Shown: in pieces, positions 8,572 through 17,969 of the stretch
How the letters are laid out: each line of letters begins with the position of its first letter
How positions within the stretch are numbered: the first letter of the stretch is position 1
Origin: Aestuariibaculum sediminum
GTDB lineage: Bacteria > Bacteroidota > Bacteroidia > Flavobacteriales > Flavobacteriaceae
Assembly: GCF_014596945.1 (NCBI RefSeq)
Contig: NZ_JACVXB010000013.1
Span: 1-38,389 of the forward strand
DNA: 38,389 nt
Direction of reading: 5' to 3'
Notes under the pieces: model-generated
What the model saw: only the letters and a program-made list of their open reading frames with translations
Database searches by the model: none
What the model was told of the DNA's origin: nothing
Program-made: the position numbers and the translations under genes

Positions 8572-9495
8572 ATGAATGAAATAAAAATATTTTCACCAGC
8601 TACAGTAGCTAACGTTGCCTGCGGTTTCGATGTTATGGGCTTTTGCCTAGACAGTGTTGGTGACGAGATGGTAATTAGAAAAGTAGAAAAAAAAGGTATT
8701 CATATAACACATATAGAAGGCTTTGATTTACCTTACCAAGCAGATGAAAATGTAGCAGGTGTTTCAGCTTTAGCTATGTACAATGCTTTAGATGTCGATT
8801 TTGGCTTTGAAATTGAAATTTACAAAAACATTAAACCTGGTAGCGGTATAGGCAGTAGTGCTGCAAGTGCTGTTGGTAGTGTTTTCGGCATAAATGAGCT
8901 ACTAGGCCGTCCGTTTAACAAAACACAACTTACCGAATTTGCTATAAAAGGAGAAGCTTTGGCCAGTAAATGCGAGCATGCCGACAATCTGGCTCCTGCT
9001 ATGTTTGGAGGTTTTACACTTGTAAAAAGTTTAGATCCTTTAGAAATTCTTGAAATTCCTTGTCCTGAAAATTTATACGCTACAATAATTCATCCTCAAA
9101 TAGAAATAAAAACGAGTGAGGCCAGAGCTATTTTACCTAAAGATGTGGCCTTGAATAATGCAATTACCCAGTGGGCAAATTTTGGCAGTTTAATTCATGG
9201 GTTACACACTAGCAATTTTGGTTTAATACAAAGATCTTTAAATGACGTTATTGTTGAACCTTATCGAAGTCAACTGATTCCATATTATGATGAAGTGAAA
9301 AAGGCAGCCTTACATGCAGGGGCATTAGGTGCAGGAATTTCGGGTTCAGGACCTTCCGTTTTCACACTAAATGAAGGCTTAGAAACCGCTAATAACGTTG
9401 CTGAAAGTATAAAAGCCATATACGCAAAAACAGATATTGATTTCGATGTTCATGTTTCCCCAATAAACACTTACGGAATCAAAATATTAAACTAA
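8572..9495 (+). CDS. thrB: Homoserine kinase
   Basis: ThrB phosphorylates homoserine to O-phosphohomoserine. I chose ATG 8572 (MNEIKIFSPATVANVACG), which gives 307 residues, close to the E. coli length of 310, and begins right at the first conserved strand. An in-frame ATG at 8506 would add 22 unconserved-looking residues. The GHMP-kinase phosphate loop PGSGIGSSAASAVG is at about residues 89-102, and the C-terminal glycine motif GAGISGSGPSVF is present. It lies between thrA and thrC on the same strand, so cotranscription is expected. Confidence 0.95.
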   Translation: MNEIKIFSPATVANVACGFDVMGFCLDSVGDEMVIRKVEKKGIHITHIEGFDLPYQADENVAGVSALAMYNALDVDFGFEIEIYKNIKPGSGIGSSAASAVGSVFGINELLGRPFNKTQLTEFAIKGEALASKCEHADNLAPAMFGGFTLVKSLDPLEILEIPCPENLYATIIHPQIEIKTSEARAILPKDVALNNAITQWANFGSLIHGLHTSNFGLIQRSLNDVIVEPYRSQLIPYYDEVKKAALHAGALGAGISGSGPSVFTLNEGLETANNVAESIKAIYAKTDIDFDVHVSPINTYGIKILN

Positions 9496-9520
9496 CTATT
9501 GATTATTACTTGATAATAAA

Positions 9521-10813
9521 ATGAACTATTACTCATTAAACCACCAAGCACCAAAATCATCGTTTAAAGATGCAGTTATAAAAGGATTGGCTCCTGATAA
9601 AGGGTTATACTTTCCAGAAACCATAGCGCCACTTCCGAAGTCATTTTTTGAAAATATAGATAACTTATCCTATTCTGAGATTGCTTTTGAAGCCATCAAA
9701 CAATTTGTATCACCTGAAATACCAGAGGAAACCCTTAAAACTATTGTTGAAGAAACGCTTTCTTTTGAATTTCCTGTTATTCAATTAAACGAAAATATCT
9801 CTGTATTAGAACTTTTTCATGGGCCAACAATGGCGTTTAAAGATGTTGGCGCTCGATTTATGGCGCGTTGTCTAGGATATTTCAACAAAAACAATGAAAA
9901 AGAAGTAACGGTTTTAGTAGCCACATCGGGAGATACTGGAGGTGCTGTTGCCAACGGATTTTTAGGTGTTAAAGGGGTTAATGTAGTTATACTCTACCCT
10001 AGCGGAAAAGTTAGCGATATTCAGGAAAAGCAATTAACTACTTTAGGTCAAAATATAAAAGCTTTGGAAGTTAATGGCACTTTTGATGATTGTCAGGCTA
10101 TGGTAAAAAAAGCTTTTTTAGATGATAGCCTTACCAATAAGATGCAACTCACATCTGCAAATTCCATAAATGTGGCGCGTTGGTTACCCCAACTATTTTA
10201 TTTTATGTTTGCCTACAAGCAGTTACATAATAAACATAAAGATATCGTGTTTTCGGTTCCTAGTGGAAACTTTGGAAATATATGTGCTGGTATGATGGCG
10301 CAGCAACTAGGTTTACCTATTAAACATTTCGTAGCTTCAAATAACGCTAATAATGTGGTAACACGCTACCTAGTATCAAAATTATACGAACCAAAACCAT
10401 CTATTCAAACCATTAGTAATGCTATGGATGTAGGGGCGCCAAGTAATTTTATCCGTATTCAGGAAATTTATAAGAACAATTTTGAAAATTTAAAACAAAA
10501 CCTATCATCTTTCAGTTATTCTGATGATGAAACCAGAGTAGCAATGAAAGAAATATACAATAAATATAATTATGTTGCCGACCCGCATGGTGCAGTTGGT
10601 TATCTTGGATGCAAAGCCTATTTAAAAGAAAACCCGAATACACACTGTGTGTTTTTAGAAACTGCACATCCTACCAAATTTTTGGATGTAGTTGAAGATG
10701 TTATTCAAGAAAAACAACCTTTACCAGAACAAATAAAAGAGGTAATTGATAAAGAAAAAGAATCGTTTGTCATTACCGGTTATGATGATTTAAAGGATTT
10801 TCTTTTAAACTAA
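9521..10813 (+). CDS. thrC: Threonine synthase
   Basis: This 430-residue PLP-dependent enzyme converts O-phosphohomoserine to threonine, the last step of the pathway. The N-terminal threonine-synthase domain is followed by the fold-type II PLP core. Lys107 in GPTMAFKDVG is the expected Schiff-base lysine. Phosphate-binding glycines are visible in ATSGDTGGAV, and SANSINVARWLPQ is characteristic of the family. The gene begins 25 nt after thrB and ends at a strong hairpin terminator, so it closes the operon. Confidence 0.97.
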   Translation: MNYYSLNHQAPKSSFKDAVIKGLAPDKGLYFPETIAPLPKSFFENIDNLSYSEIAFEAIKQFVSPEIPEETLKTIVEETLSFEFPVIQLNENISVLELFHGPTMAFKDVGARFMARCLGYFNKNNEKEVTVLVATSGDTGGAVANGFLGVKGVNVVILYPSGKVSDIQEKQLTTLGQNIKALEVNGTFDDCQAMVKKAFLDDSLTNKMQLTSANSINVARWLPQLFYFMFAYKQLHNKHKDIVFSVPSGNFGNICAGMMAQQLGLPIKHFVASNNANNVVTRYLVSKLYEPKPSIQTISNAMDVGAPSNFIRIQEIYKNNFENLKQNLSSFSYSDDETRVAMKEIYNKYNYVADPHGAVGYLGCKAYLKENPNTHCVFLETAHPTKFLDVVEDVIQEKQPLPEQIKEVIDKEKESFVITGYDDLKDFLLN

Positions 10814-10848
10814 AAAAAAGGTGTTTCTTTGAGGAACACCTTTTTTTT
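10813..10848 (+). terminator. Rho-independent terminator of the thr operon
   Basis: The stem GGTGTTTC (10820-10827) pairs with GGAACACC (10833-10840) around loop TTTGA. It is preceded by an A-run and followed by eight T residues. It starts directly at the thrC stop codon. Confidence 0.9.
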
Positions 10849-10919
10849 GAAACATCTGAATCATTATATTTACACCGCAAACATTCTAATTTAATCACTC
10901 CCAGCTTATCATTTTAAAG

Positions 10920-12551
10920 ATGAATTTAAACCAATTTTCAACACTATTACTTAGTCTTACCTTAGTCGTTTCTTGTGCAAAATCTGCAAAAAAAAAGGAA
11001 GACAAACCAAGTCAGCGTCCAAATATTATTTTTATCATGTCTGACGATCATGCCTATCAGGCCATAAGTGCCTACAGCGATAAATTAACCACTACACCTC
11101 ATATTGACCGAATTGCAAAGGAGGGAATATTATTTACCAATGCCACCGTTACAAATTCTATATGTGCCCCTTCACGGGCAACTATTCTAACAGGAAAACA
11201 CACACATATTAACGGGAAAATAGATAATTTATCACCATTTGACACCACACAAGTTACTTTCCCTCAATTATTTCAGAAGGCAGGATATCAAACGGCGATG
11301 TTTGGAAAACTTCACTTTGGGAATAATCCTAAAGGTGTTGATGACCTTATGATTTTACCGGGTCAAGGAAGCTATATAAATCCCGATTTTATTACAAAGA
11401 ATGGCGAAAAGATCAATAAACAGGGGTATGCTACCGATATCATTACAGATATGTCTATCGAGTGGATGGACAAAAAGCGTGATACAACAAAACCGTTTTT
11501 ATTGATGTATTTACACAAAGCACCCCACAGAGCTTGGTGGCCAAAACCTGATAAATTTAAAGAATATACACAGAAAACTTTCCCAGAACCTGAAACTCTT
11601 TTTGATGATTATGCCTCACGCGGAACAGCTGCAAAAACAGCAGAAATGAACATCTTAAAACATATGCTTCTGTCTTACGATTTAAAAGTATTTCCTAAAA
11701 CCATCGAAGAATTAGGCATTGAAGTTGATGAAAGAAATGCAAAACTATTTAATTATAGTGAGTTTCATAGAATGAATGACGAGCAAAAAGCTATGTATAT
11801 GCCTATTTTAGATTCTATAAATCTAGACTTTAAATCCAAATGGTTAACCATGAGCGAAAAAGAAAAGACAAAATGGAAATACCAACGCTATATGCAGGAC
11901 TATCTGGCATGTATATCGAGTGTAGATGACAATATAGGGCGTGTTCTTAACTATTTAAAAGCGAACAACCTGGAAGATAACACTATAGTGGTATATACTT
12001 CCGACCAGGGATTTTATTTAGGAGAACACGGTTGGTTTGATAAGCGATTTATGTACAGCGAATCATTTAAAACACCGCTCATGATAAAATGGCCCAATAA
12101 AATAAAACCTGGTATTACAAGCGATGAAATGGTACAAAATTTGGATTTTGCGCAAACATTTTTAGAAGCTGCTGGAATAGCTATTCCTGATGATATGCAA
12201 GGAGAAAGTTTATTGCCGCTGTTAACTGGTAATACAAAAGAATGGAATAGAGATGGTGTATATTATCATTACTACGAATATCCTGGGGAACATGCAGTTA
12301 AAAGGCATTATGGAATGGCTACCAAAGACTTTAAGTTAATTCATTTTTATCATGATGTTGATGAATGGGAACTATACGATTTAAAAAAGGACCCACAGGA
12401 AATGACTAATGTTTACAACAATCCAGAATACAGTGAGATAGTTACTAAGCTTAAACAGGAACTAAAAGCTATGCGTTTAAAATATAAAGATTCACCTGAA
12501 TTAGATCAGAAATTTATAAAGCGATATAACGAAAAAAAAGATACCCATTAA
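10920..12551 (+). CDS. S1-family sulfatase, lipoprotein
   Basis: This 543-residue enzyme is predicted to hydrolyse a sulfate ester on a glycan outside the cytoplasm. The signal ends in LVVSC, giving lipid-modified Cys19. The alkaline-phosphatase-like core begins RPNIIFIMSDD (metal ligands Asp42, Asp43). The modification site is Cys82 in C-A-P-S-R, the Cys-type sulfatase signature whose cysteine becomes formylglycine. SDQGFYLGEHGW supplies the further Asp/Gln metal ligands. The C-terminal subdomain has YDLKKDPQE. The overall pattern is close to the group annotated as GlcNAc-6-sulfatase or mucin-type sulfatases, but the substrate cannot be fixed. It stands alone: no SusC/SusD pair, glycoside hydrolase or maturase is in the window. 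It is bounded by terminators on both sides. Confidence 0.9.
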   Translation: MNLNQFSTLLLSLTLVVSCAKSAKKKEDKPSQRPNIIFIMSDDHAYQAISAYSDKLTTTPHIDRIAKEGILFTNATVTNSICAPSRATILTGKHTHINGKIDNLSPFDTTQVTFPQLFQKAGYQTAMFGKLHFGNNPKGVDDLMILPGQGSYINPDFITKNGEKINKQGYATDIITDMSIEWMDKKRDTTKPFLLMYLHKAPHRAWWPKPDKFKEYTQKTFPEPETLFDDYASRGTAAKTAEMNILKHMLLSYDLKVFPKTIEELGIEVDERNAKLFNYSEFHRMNDEQKAMYMPILDSINLDFKSKWLTMSEKEKTKWKYQRYMQDYLACISSVDDNIGRVLNYLKANNLEDNTIVVYTSDQGFYLGEHGWFDKRFMYSESFKTPLMIKWPNKIKPGITSDEMVQNLDFAQTFLEAAGIAIPDDMQGESLLPLLTGNTKEWNRDGVYYHYYEYPGEHAVKRHYGMATKDFKLIHFYHDVDEWELYDLKKDPQEMTNVYNNPEYSEIVTKLKQELKAMRLKYKDSPELDQKFIKRYNEKKDTH

Positions 12552-12556
12552 ATTTT

Positions 12557-12588
12557 AAAAAGCGTTTCATTTTTGAGACGCTTTTTTT
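12557..12588 (+). terminator. Rho-independent terminator after the sulfatase gene
   Basis: The stem AAAAAGCGTTTC (12557-12568) pairs with GAGACGCTTTTT (12575-12586), including one G-T pair, around loop ATTTTT, followed by further T residues. It lies 5 nt after the sulfatase stop codon. Confidence 0.88.
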
Positions 12589-12659
12589 ATTAAAAAAGAG
12601 ATATAGCACATTTTCAAACAACATAAATCGCGTAACTTTATACATTAACAACAAACGTC

Positions 12660-13223
12660 ATGAAAACCGAAAAGGAAAAAATGCTTGCAGGAGAACCTTT
12701 TGATGCGCATTGTGATGAAATGATAAACATCAGAACAAGAATAAAACATATCCTGCATAAACTTAACGTTACAGAATATTACACCGAAAAATTTCAGAAA
12801 ACAATTAATGAGCTTTGTCCGAATTCTGCCAAGAATATCCATTTAGAACCTCCGTTTCATTGTGACTATGGTGAGAATATATTTGCTGGTGATGGTGTTT
12901 TTATAAACTTTGGAGCCGTAATACTTGATGGTGCCAAAGTAACTATTGGTCGAAAAACGTTAATAGCTCCGGGTGTTCATATTTATACGGCCAGGCATCC
13001 CCTTGAAATTGAAGACCGGCGTGTCTGGGAAGATGTGAGACCAGTAACTATTGGAGAAGAATGTTGGATTGGTGGTCATGCCACCATTTGCCCAGGTGTA
13101 ACCATTGGAGATCGAGCAGTTATTGGAGCTGGTTCGGTAGTTACCAAAGATATTCCAGCAGATTGTTTAGCAGTTGGTAACCCTGCTAGAGTAATAAAAA
13201 AACTTAATCAGAAAATTAAATGA
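12660..13223 (+). CDS. maa: Maltose/galactoside O-acetyltransferase-type hexapeptide protein
   Basis: The 187-residue product is a cytoplasmic acetyl-CoA-dependent sugar O-acetyltransferase of the Maa/LacA/NodL family. The short N-terminal helical cap (MKTEKEKMLAGEPFD) is diagnostic of the Maa type. A left-handed beta-helix follows, visible as hexapeptide repeats such as VTIGRKTLIAPGV and VTIGDRAVIGAGS. The catalytic-type histidine lies in YTARHPL, and the C-terminal GNPARVIKKL motif is present. The physiological acceptor is unknown. A possible -7 element TAACTTTA lies about 20 nt upstream. Its stop overlaps the start of the next gene by 4 nt. Confidence 0.92.
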   Translation: MKTEKEKMLAGEPFDAHCDEMINIRTRIKHILHKLNVTEYYTEKFQKTINELCPNSAKNIHLEPPFHCDYGENIFAGDGVFINFGAVILDGAKVTIGRKTLIAPGVHIYTARHPLEIEDRRVWEDVRPVTIGEECWIGGHATICPGVTIGDRAVIGAGSVVTKDIPADCLAVGNPARVIKKLNQKIK

Positions 13224-13471
13224 ATCTTACCGATTGGCTGGGCTTTATGGGTGTTGCACTCATCCTTTTGGCTTATATTTTAAACGTAACAAACACAATA
13301 TCAAATTCACACATTGCCTTCATTTTATTAAATTGCATTGGTGCAACAATGGCTTGCTATGCATCTGTGCTTTTAAATTATTGGCCTTTCATTATTCTTG
13401 AAGGAGTTTGGGCTTTGGTTTCATTGGTAGCACTTCTTAAAACCCTTACAAATACGACTAATATATCATAA
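13220..13471 (+). CDS. Small membrane protein, CBU_0592-like
   Basis: This 83-residue protein is almost entirely hydrophobic, with about three membrane segments (roughly residues 7-24, 30-50 and 53-74). The opening DWLGFMGVALILLAYIL resembles the CBU_0592 family of small bacterial inner-membrane proteins of unknown function. The ATG overlaps the stop of the acetyltransferase gene by 4 nt (ATGA arrangement), indicating translational coupling. No catalytic residues are evident and no function is proposed. Confidence 0.8.
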   Translation: MNLTDWLGFMGVALILLAYILNVTNTISNSHIAFILLNCIGATMACYASVLLNYWPFIILEGVWALVSLVALLKTLTNTTNIS

Positions 13472-13543
13472 CCACATCCATCAACTGTAATTTCTTAAGT
13501 TCAATTTAACTTTTCATAAAATAAGCGATCTATAAAATTTCAA

Positions 13544-13551
13544 TACATTTG
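13544..13551 (+). promoter_or_regulatory. Predicted -7 box (TACATTTG) for gcvT
   Basis: TACATTTG matches TAnnTTTG exactly and lies 25 nt before the gcvT start. No convincing -33 TTG is seen at the usual distance. Confidence 0.5.
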
Positions 13552-13576
13552 CGGAACAAACTAAAATAATACGTAA

Positions 13577-14659
13577 ATGAAAAACACAGCCTTAACAGAA
13601 ACTCATATTGCCCTGGGCGCTAAAATGGTACCTTTTGCAGGATATAACATGCCGGTACAATACGAAGGAGTAAATATTGAACACGAAACAGTAAGAAACG
13701 CTGTTGGTGTTTTTGATGTATCACACATGGGTGAGTTTTTAATTGAAGGCGAACATGCTTTAACTTTAATACAAAAAGTTTCTAGTAACGATGCTTCTAA
13801 ATTAACGGTCGGAAAAGCCCAATATAGCTGTATGCCTAATGATAATGGCGGTATTGTAGACGATTTAATTATCTACAAAATAAAAGAAGAACAATACTTA
13901 TTGGTTGTTAATGCGAGTAATATTGATAAAGATTGGAATTGGATTCAATCTAAAAACGATGTAGGAGCCCAAATGCGTAATTTAAGTGATGATTACTCAT
14001 TACTTGCTATCCAAGGCCCTAAAGCTATCGAAGCTATGCAAAGTTTAACAAGTCACGATTTGTCGGCTATTAAATTTTACTCTTTTGAAGTTGGCGATTT
14101 TGCAGGTATAGATAATGTTATTATTTCTGCTACAGGATATACAGGAAGCGGCGGATTTGAAATTTATGTAAAGAATGACGATGTAAAACAAGTATGGGAC
14201 AAAGTTTTTGAAGCAGGTGCCGATTTCGGTATAAAACCAATTGGTTTAGCTGCTAGAGACACTTTACGTCTTGAAATGGGGTATTGCCTTTACGGAAATG
14301 ATATCGACGATACCACCTCTCCTATCGAAGCAGGTTTGGGTTGGATTACAAAATTTACGAAAGACTTTACTAATGCTGATGCTTTGAAAGCACAAAAAGA
14401 AAATGGTACAGAGCGTAAACTTGTGGCATTCGAATTAAATGAGCGCGGTATTCCACGTCAAGGCTATGATATCGTAGATACTGACGGAAACAAAATAGGC
14501 CATGTAACCTCTGGAACTATGTCACCTAGTTTAGGAAAAGGTATCGGTTTAGGATATGTTCCAACAGATTTATCGGCCGTAAACAACACGATACACATTC
14601 AAATAAGAAAAAATAGTGTTCCGGCAAAGGTAGTAAAACTACCCTTTTACAAAGGATAA
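13577..14659 (+). CDS. gcvT: Glycine cleavage system aminomethyltransferase (T protein)
   Basis: GcvT transfers the methylene group of aminomethyl-lipoyl H protein to tetrahydrofolate and releases ammonia. The 360-residue length is standard. Family hallmarks include [13 protein letters not shown] near the N-terminus, [25 protein letters not shown] and [17 protein letters not shown], then the C-terminal barrel with [21 protein letters not shown]. The glycine-cleavage genes gcvH and gcvP are not in the window, and no glycine riboswitch-like leader is visible in the short upstream gap. The next gene begins 19 nt later. Confidence 0.96.
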   Translation: MKNTALTETHIALGAKMVPFAGYNMPVQYEGVNIEHETVRNAVGVFDVSHMGEFLIEGEHALTLIQKVSSNDASKLTVGKAQYSCMPNDNGGIVDDLIIYKIKEEQYLLVVNASNIDKDWNWIQSKNDVGAQMRNLSDDYSLLAIQGPKAIEAMQSLTSHDLSAIKFYSFEVGDFAGIDNVIISATGYTGSGGFEIYVKNDDVKQVWDKVFEAGADFGIKPIGLAARDTLRLEMGYCLYGNDIDDTTSPIEAGLGWITKFTKDFTNADALKAQKENGTERKLVAFELNERGIPRQGYDIVDTDGNKIGHVTSGTMSPSLGKGIGLGYVPTDLSAVNNTIHIQIRKNSVPAKVVKLPFYKG

Positions 14660-14678
14660 ACTCATAAATTCTATGTAA

Positions 14679-15515
14679 ATGAAAAGGCTGGCCAACAAAG
14701 GAAAACATAGAATACTTATTTTAGGGGCTAGCGGCTTTTTAGGTAATGCCATATACAAAGAGCTATGCCCCTACTTTAACACCTTTGGAACGTACAATAT
14801 TAATAACAGCCAGTTAGAAAAAAATCAACATTTTTTTCAGTATAATTTTCAGGAAGACGATATTTATGAAATTTTAAATATCGTAAAACCAAGTATTATC
14901 ATTTCGGCACTTCGCGGTGACTTTGCAACCCAATTTATTGCACACAAACACATTTCCGAATACATTTCCAGCCACAATACAAAATGCATATTTTTATCTT
15001 CAGCTAATGTTTTCGATGCTTATAGTAAATATCCCAGTTATGAGGAAGATAAAACCCTTAGCAACAGTATATATGGTCATTTTAAGATAAAAATTGAAAA
15101 TATGCTTTTAAGGTTACCAAAAAAGAAAGTCGCTATTTTAAGGCTTCCTATGGTTTTTGGGCCTTACTCCCCGCGTTTAAAAGAACTGGCACAATTAATT
15201 AAAGACAAGGAACCTGTAGAAATTTTCCCTAATCTTATCATGAATGTAACCACTCACACTAAACTGACTCAGCAAATTCATTATATAATTAATCGTAATA
15301 AATCGGGGGTGTTTCATTTAGGAAGTACAGATTTGGTGCATCATGACGAATTTATCCGGGAAATAATTAATGTATCGGGACTAAAAAAAGCAATCTATAA
15401 AAGAGTATATACCACAAACGACGACCGCTATTTAGCCGTTTTACCGAAATACAATATGCTGCCAAAAAATTTGCAATTACTTAGTCAGGAAATTTTAACA
15501 GAGTTGGAAATATAA
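14679..15515 (+). CDS. NAD(P)-dependent sugar-nucleotide reductase/epimerase-like SDR (RmlD-like)
   Basis: This 278-residue protein is an extended short-chain dehydrogenase/reductase. The Rossmann motif GASGFLG is at residues 16-22 and the catalytic Tyr132-xxx-Lys136 pair is in YGHFK. FLSSANVFDA corresponds to the usual catalytic Ser strand, and LRLPMVFGPYSP to the substrate-side loop. The overall layout resembles RmlD (dTDP-4-dehydrorhamnose reductase) rather than GalE, but no other rhamnose genes are nearby, so the substrate is not assigned. The gene starts 19 nt after gcvT with no visible terminator between, so cotranscription is possible. Confidence 0.82.
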   Translation: MKRLANKGKHRILILGASGFLGNAIYKELCPYFNTFGTYNINNSQLEKNQHFFQYNFQEDDIYEILNIVKPSIIISALRGDFATQFIAHKHISEYISSHNTKCIFLSSANVFDAYSKYPSYEEDKTLSNSIYGHFKIKIENMLLRLPKKKVAILRLPMVFGPYSPRLKELAQLIKDKEPVEIFPNLIMNVTTHTKLTQQIHYIINRNKSGVFHLGSTDLVHHDEFIREIINVSGLKKAIYKRVYTTNDDRYLAVLPKYNMLPKNLQLLSQEILTELEI

Positions 15516-15579
15516 TTGATTTTACAATCCGAAATTACTACATTGTGGTTAATTATTACAACTATTAAAATCATTAATT

Positions 15580-15876
15580 ATGAGCAAATTATCAGAACAA
15601 GATATTGAAAAACGTTTATTACATTTACCAGAATGGGACTATTACGACGATGCCATACATGCCGAATTTGAATTTGAAAATTTTAAAGACTGCTTTAGTG
15701 CGATGAGTCGCATCGCATTTGAATGTGAAGCCTTAAATCACCATCCTGATTGGTCTAACACCTATAATGTGCTTACTATTTCTTTATCAACACACTCAGA
15801 ACACGGCGTAACCGACAAGGATTTTGCATTAGCCAAAGCCATCGAAGCCATTGTCGAACCCGAAGATGAAGATTAA
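15580..15876 (+). CDS. phhB: Pterin-4a-carbinolamine dehydratase
   Basis: This 98-residue enzyme dehydrates 4a-hydroxytetrahydrobiopterin, recycling the pterin cofactor of aromatic amino-acid hydroxylases. The signature is complete: His54-His55-Pro56 followed by Trp58 in ALNHHPDWSN, then His72 in STHSEHGVTDKD and the distal Asp residues. It is of normal family length. No phenylalanine hydroxylase gene lies in the window. Confidence 0.93.
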   Translation: MSKLSEQDIEKRLLHLPEWDYYDDAIHAEFEFENFKDCFSAMSRIAFECEALNHHPDWSNTYNVLTISLSTHSEHGVTDKDFALAKAIEAIVEPEDED

Positions 15877-15921
15877 TCAATAACAATTTTAAATGTAATG
15901 CATAAGCTTTACAGATTTTTT

Positions 15922-15929
15922 TAAATTTG
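15922..15929 (+). promoter_or_regulatory. Predicted -7 box (TAAATTTG) for yebC
   Basis: TAAATTTG matches TAnnTTTG and lies 69 nt upstream of the yebC ATG. No clear -33 element accompanies it. Confidence 0.4.
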
Positions 15930-15998
15930 CATTCGGATAAAAAACAATAACCTTGAAACGCCAAGCTTTAAATGGCGGTAACATAAAGATTTTATAAT

Positions 15999-16745
15999 AT
16001 GGGAAGAGCTTTTGAGTTTAGAAAAGCACGTAAAATGAAACGCTGGTCGGCAATGAGTAAGGCGTTTACTCGCATTGGTAAAGATATTGTAATGGCAGTA
16101 AAAGAAGGCGGTCCCGACCCGGATAGCAACTCAAGATTGCGTGCAGTCATTCAAAATGCCAAATCGGTAAACATGCCAAAAGACAATATTGAACGTGCTA
16201 TAAAACGTGCTTCCGATAAAAGTCAAGGCGATTACAAAGAAGTTATTTTTGAAGGTTACGCACCTCACGGTATTGCCATATTAGTTGAAACTGCAACCGA
16301 CAACAACACGAGAACCGTTGCTAATGTGCGTAGTTATTTTAATAAGTGCGAAGGTAGTTTAGGAACTTCTGGCTCTGTAGTTTTTATGTTCGATCACACT
16401 TGTAATTTCAAGGTGAAAGCTGAAGGTTTGGACATGGAAGAACTTGAGTTAGAACTTATAGATTTTGGTGTTGAAGAAATTTTTGAAGACACTGAAGAGG
16501 ATGCCGATGGCAACGAAGTTACTAGCGTAATGATTTACGCCCCTTTTGAAAGCTTTGGTAAAATACAAGCCTATTTAGAAGATAATAACATCGAAATTTT
16601 ATCATCTGGTTTTGAGCGCATACCTCAAGTCACTAAAAAATTAAATGAAGAACAAGTCGCTGATGTTGAAAAACTATTGGAAAAACTTGAGGAAGACGAC
16701 GATGTGCAAAATGTATATCATACCATGGAAGAAAGTGCTGAGTAA
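15999..16745 (+). CDS. yebC: YebC/PmpR family protein (TACO1-like)
   Basis: This 248-residue cytoplasmic protein has the typical opening GRAFEFRKARKMKRWSAM, then SKAFTRIGKDI, NMPKDNIERAIKRAS and FEGYAPHGIAILVE. These are hallmarks of the YebC/TACO1 three-domain fold. The family is annotated as DNA-binding transcriptional regulators (PmpR), and some members act in translation by relieving ribosome pausing; the sequence cannot decide between these roles. The C-terminal part is acidic. It is a single-gene unit closed by the hairpin at 16771. Confidence 0.95.
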   Translation: MGRAFEFRKARKMKRWSAMSKAFTRIGKDIVMAVKEGGPDPDSNSRLRAVIQNAKSVNMPKDNIERAIKRASDKSQGDYKEVIFEGYAPHGIAILVETATDNNTRTVANVRSYFNKCEGSLGTSGSVVFMFDHTCNFKVKAEGLDMEELELELIDFGVEEIFEDTEEDADGNEVTSVMIYAPFESFGKIQAYLEDNNIEILSSGFERIPQVTKKLNEEQVADVEKLLEKLEEDDDVQNVYHTMEESAE

Positions 16746-16770
16746 TAATTAGAATTTTCAGATAATATTT

Positions 16771-16799
16771 AAAGGCTATCAATAATTATGATAGCCTTT
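16771..16799 (+). terminator. Hairpin terminator after yebC
   Basis: AAAGGCTATCA (16771-16781) pairs perfectly with TGATAGCCTTT (16789-16799) around a 7-nt loop. The following tract is T-rich but interrupted by CC, so it is a weaker example than the others. Confidence 0.75.
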
Positions 16800-16896
16800 C
16801 CTATTTTAATTAAATTCTTAACACAAAGTTGTTGTTTATTAATAGTTTTTCCTCCAATAAGTTTTAATTTTAATATTCAAATTTTAACCATAAAAA

Positions 16897-17874
16897 ATGA
16901 ATAAAACTATAAAATGGGGTATTATCGGTTGTGGTGATGTTACTGAAATTAAAAGTGGACCTGCATATAAATTTACAAAAGGATTTGAGCTAGTCGCCGT
17001 AATGCGGCGTAATCTCGAAAAAGTGAAAGACTACGCTAAACGCCACCAAATTCAAAAATACTATACAGATGCCGATCAATTAATAAACGATTCCGATATT
17101 GATGCGGTTTATATAGCAACCCCTCCCGATTCACATATGTTTTATGCTCTAAAAGTTGCAAAAGCAGGTAAGATATGTTGTATTGAAAAACCTATGGCTC
17201 CTAATTACGAGCAAAGCTTAACCGTTTACAATGCTTTTAAAGATAAAAACATCCCTCTTTTCGTAGCTTATTACCGCCGCTCCTTACCGAGGTTTACGCA
17301 AATAAAATCATGGATCGATAATAATGACATTGGAACAGTAAGACATATAAATTGGCAATTTAGTAAACCTGCATCTTCCATTGATATTTCTGATGAATAT
17401 TACTGGAGAACCGATTCTAAAATTGCACCTGGAGGCTACTTTGACGATTTAGCAAGTCATGGATTAGATTATTTTACTTTTGTTTTAGGTCCTGTTAAAG
17501 AAGTTAAAGGTTTTGCTGTGAATCAAGCAAATAATTACACTGCCAAAGATGCTATTACGGCCTGTTGGATTCATGAAAATAACATTACGGGATCAGCCTA
17601 CTGGAATTTTAACTGTAACGACCAATTGGATAAGGTCATCATTCAAGGAACTGAAGGTTACATTGAATTTGCAATTTTTCAAGACAAACCAATCAAATTG
17701 AGAAGTAATAATAATAGAGAAACGTTACACATCGAACATCCTAAACATGTTCAAATGCATCATGTAGAAGATATGCGTAATATGCTTTTGGAAGAAAACT
17801 ATATACACCCTTCACTTGGAGGCACAGCACTTCACACCAGTTGGATAATGGATAAAATATTAGGTGTTTTATAA
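16897..17874 (+). CDS. Gfo/Idh/MocA family oxidoreductase
   Basis: The product has 325 residues. The N-terminal Rossmann domain shows GIIGCGDVTEIK at about residues 8-19, VYIATPPDSH, and the family marker EKPM with Glu97-Lys98-Pro99. The C-terminal alpha/beta domain contains GGYFDDLASHGLDYF, whose His is the usual catalytic-type residue. Members oxidise or reduce sugars and cyclitols with NAD(P); the substrate here is unknown. There is no signal peptide. It lies between two terminated units and seems to be transcribed alone or with the following metalloprotease gene, which begins 95 nt downstream. Confidence 0.9.
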   Translation: MNKTIKWGIIGCGDVTEIKSGPAYKFTKGFELVAVMRRNLEKVKDYAKRHQIQKYYTDADQLINDSDIDAVYIATPPDSHMFYALKVAKAGKICCIEKPMAPNYEQSLTVYNAFKDKNIPLFVAYYRRSLPRFTQIKSWIDNNDIGTVRHINWQFSKPASSIDISDEYYWRTDSKIAPGGYFDDLASHGLDYFTFVLGPVKEVKGFAVNQANNYTAKDAITACWIHENNITGSAYWNFNCNDQLDKVIIQGTEGYIEFAIFQDKPIKLRSNNNRETLHIEHPKHVQMHHVEDMRNMLLEENYIHPSLGGTALHTSWIMDKILGVL

Positions 17875-17969
17875 AATATTCTTTAAATATTTTAACGTTT
17901 CTATAGGAATTCTTTAAACTGATAATAAGTATTTTTAGCTTCAAAATTTTTGAAAACAATAATCAAATA

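Noticed and set aside
13472-13576. Glycine riboswitch before gcvT
   Set aside because: The gap is about 105 bp with a -7 box near its end, leaving no room for a tandem glycine aptamer in the transcript.
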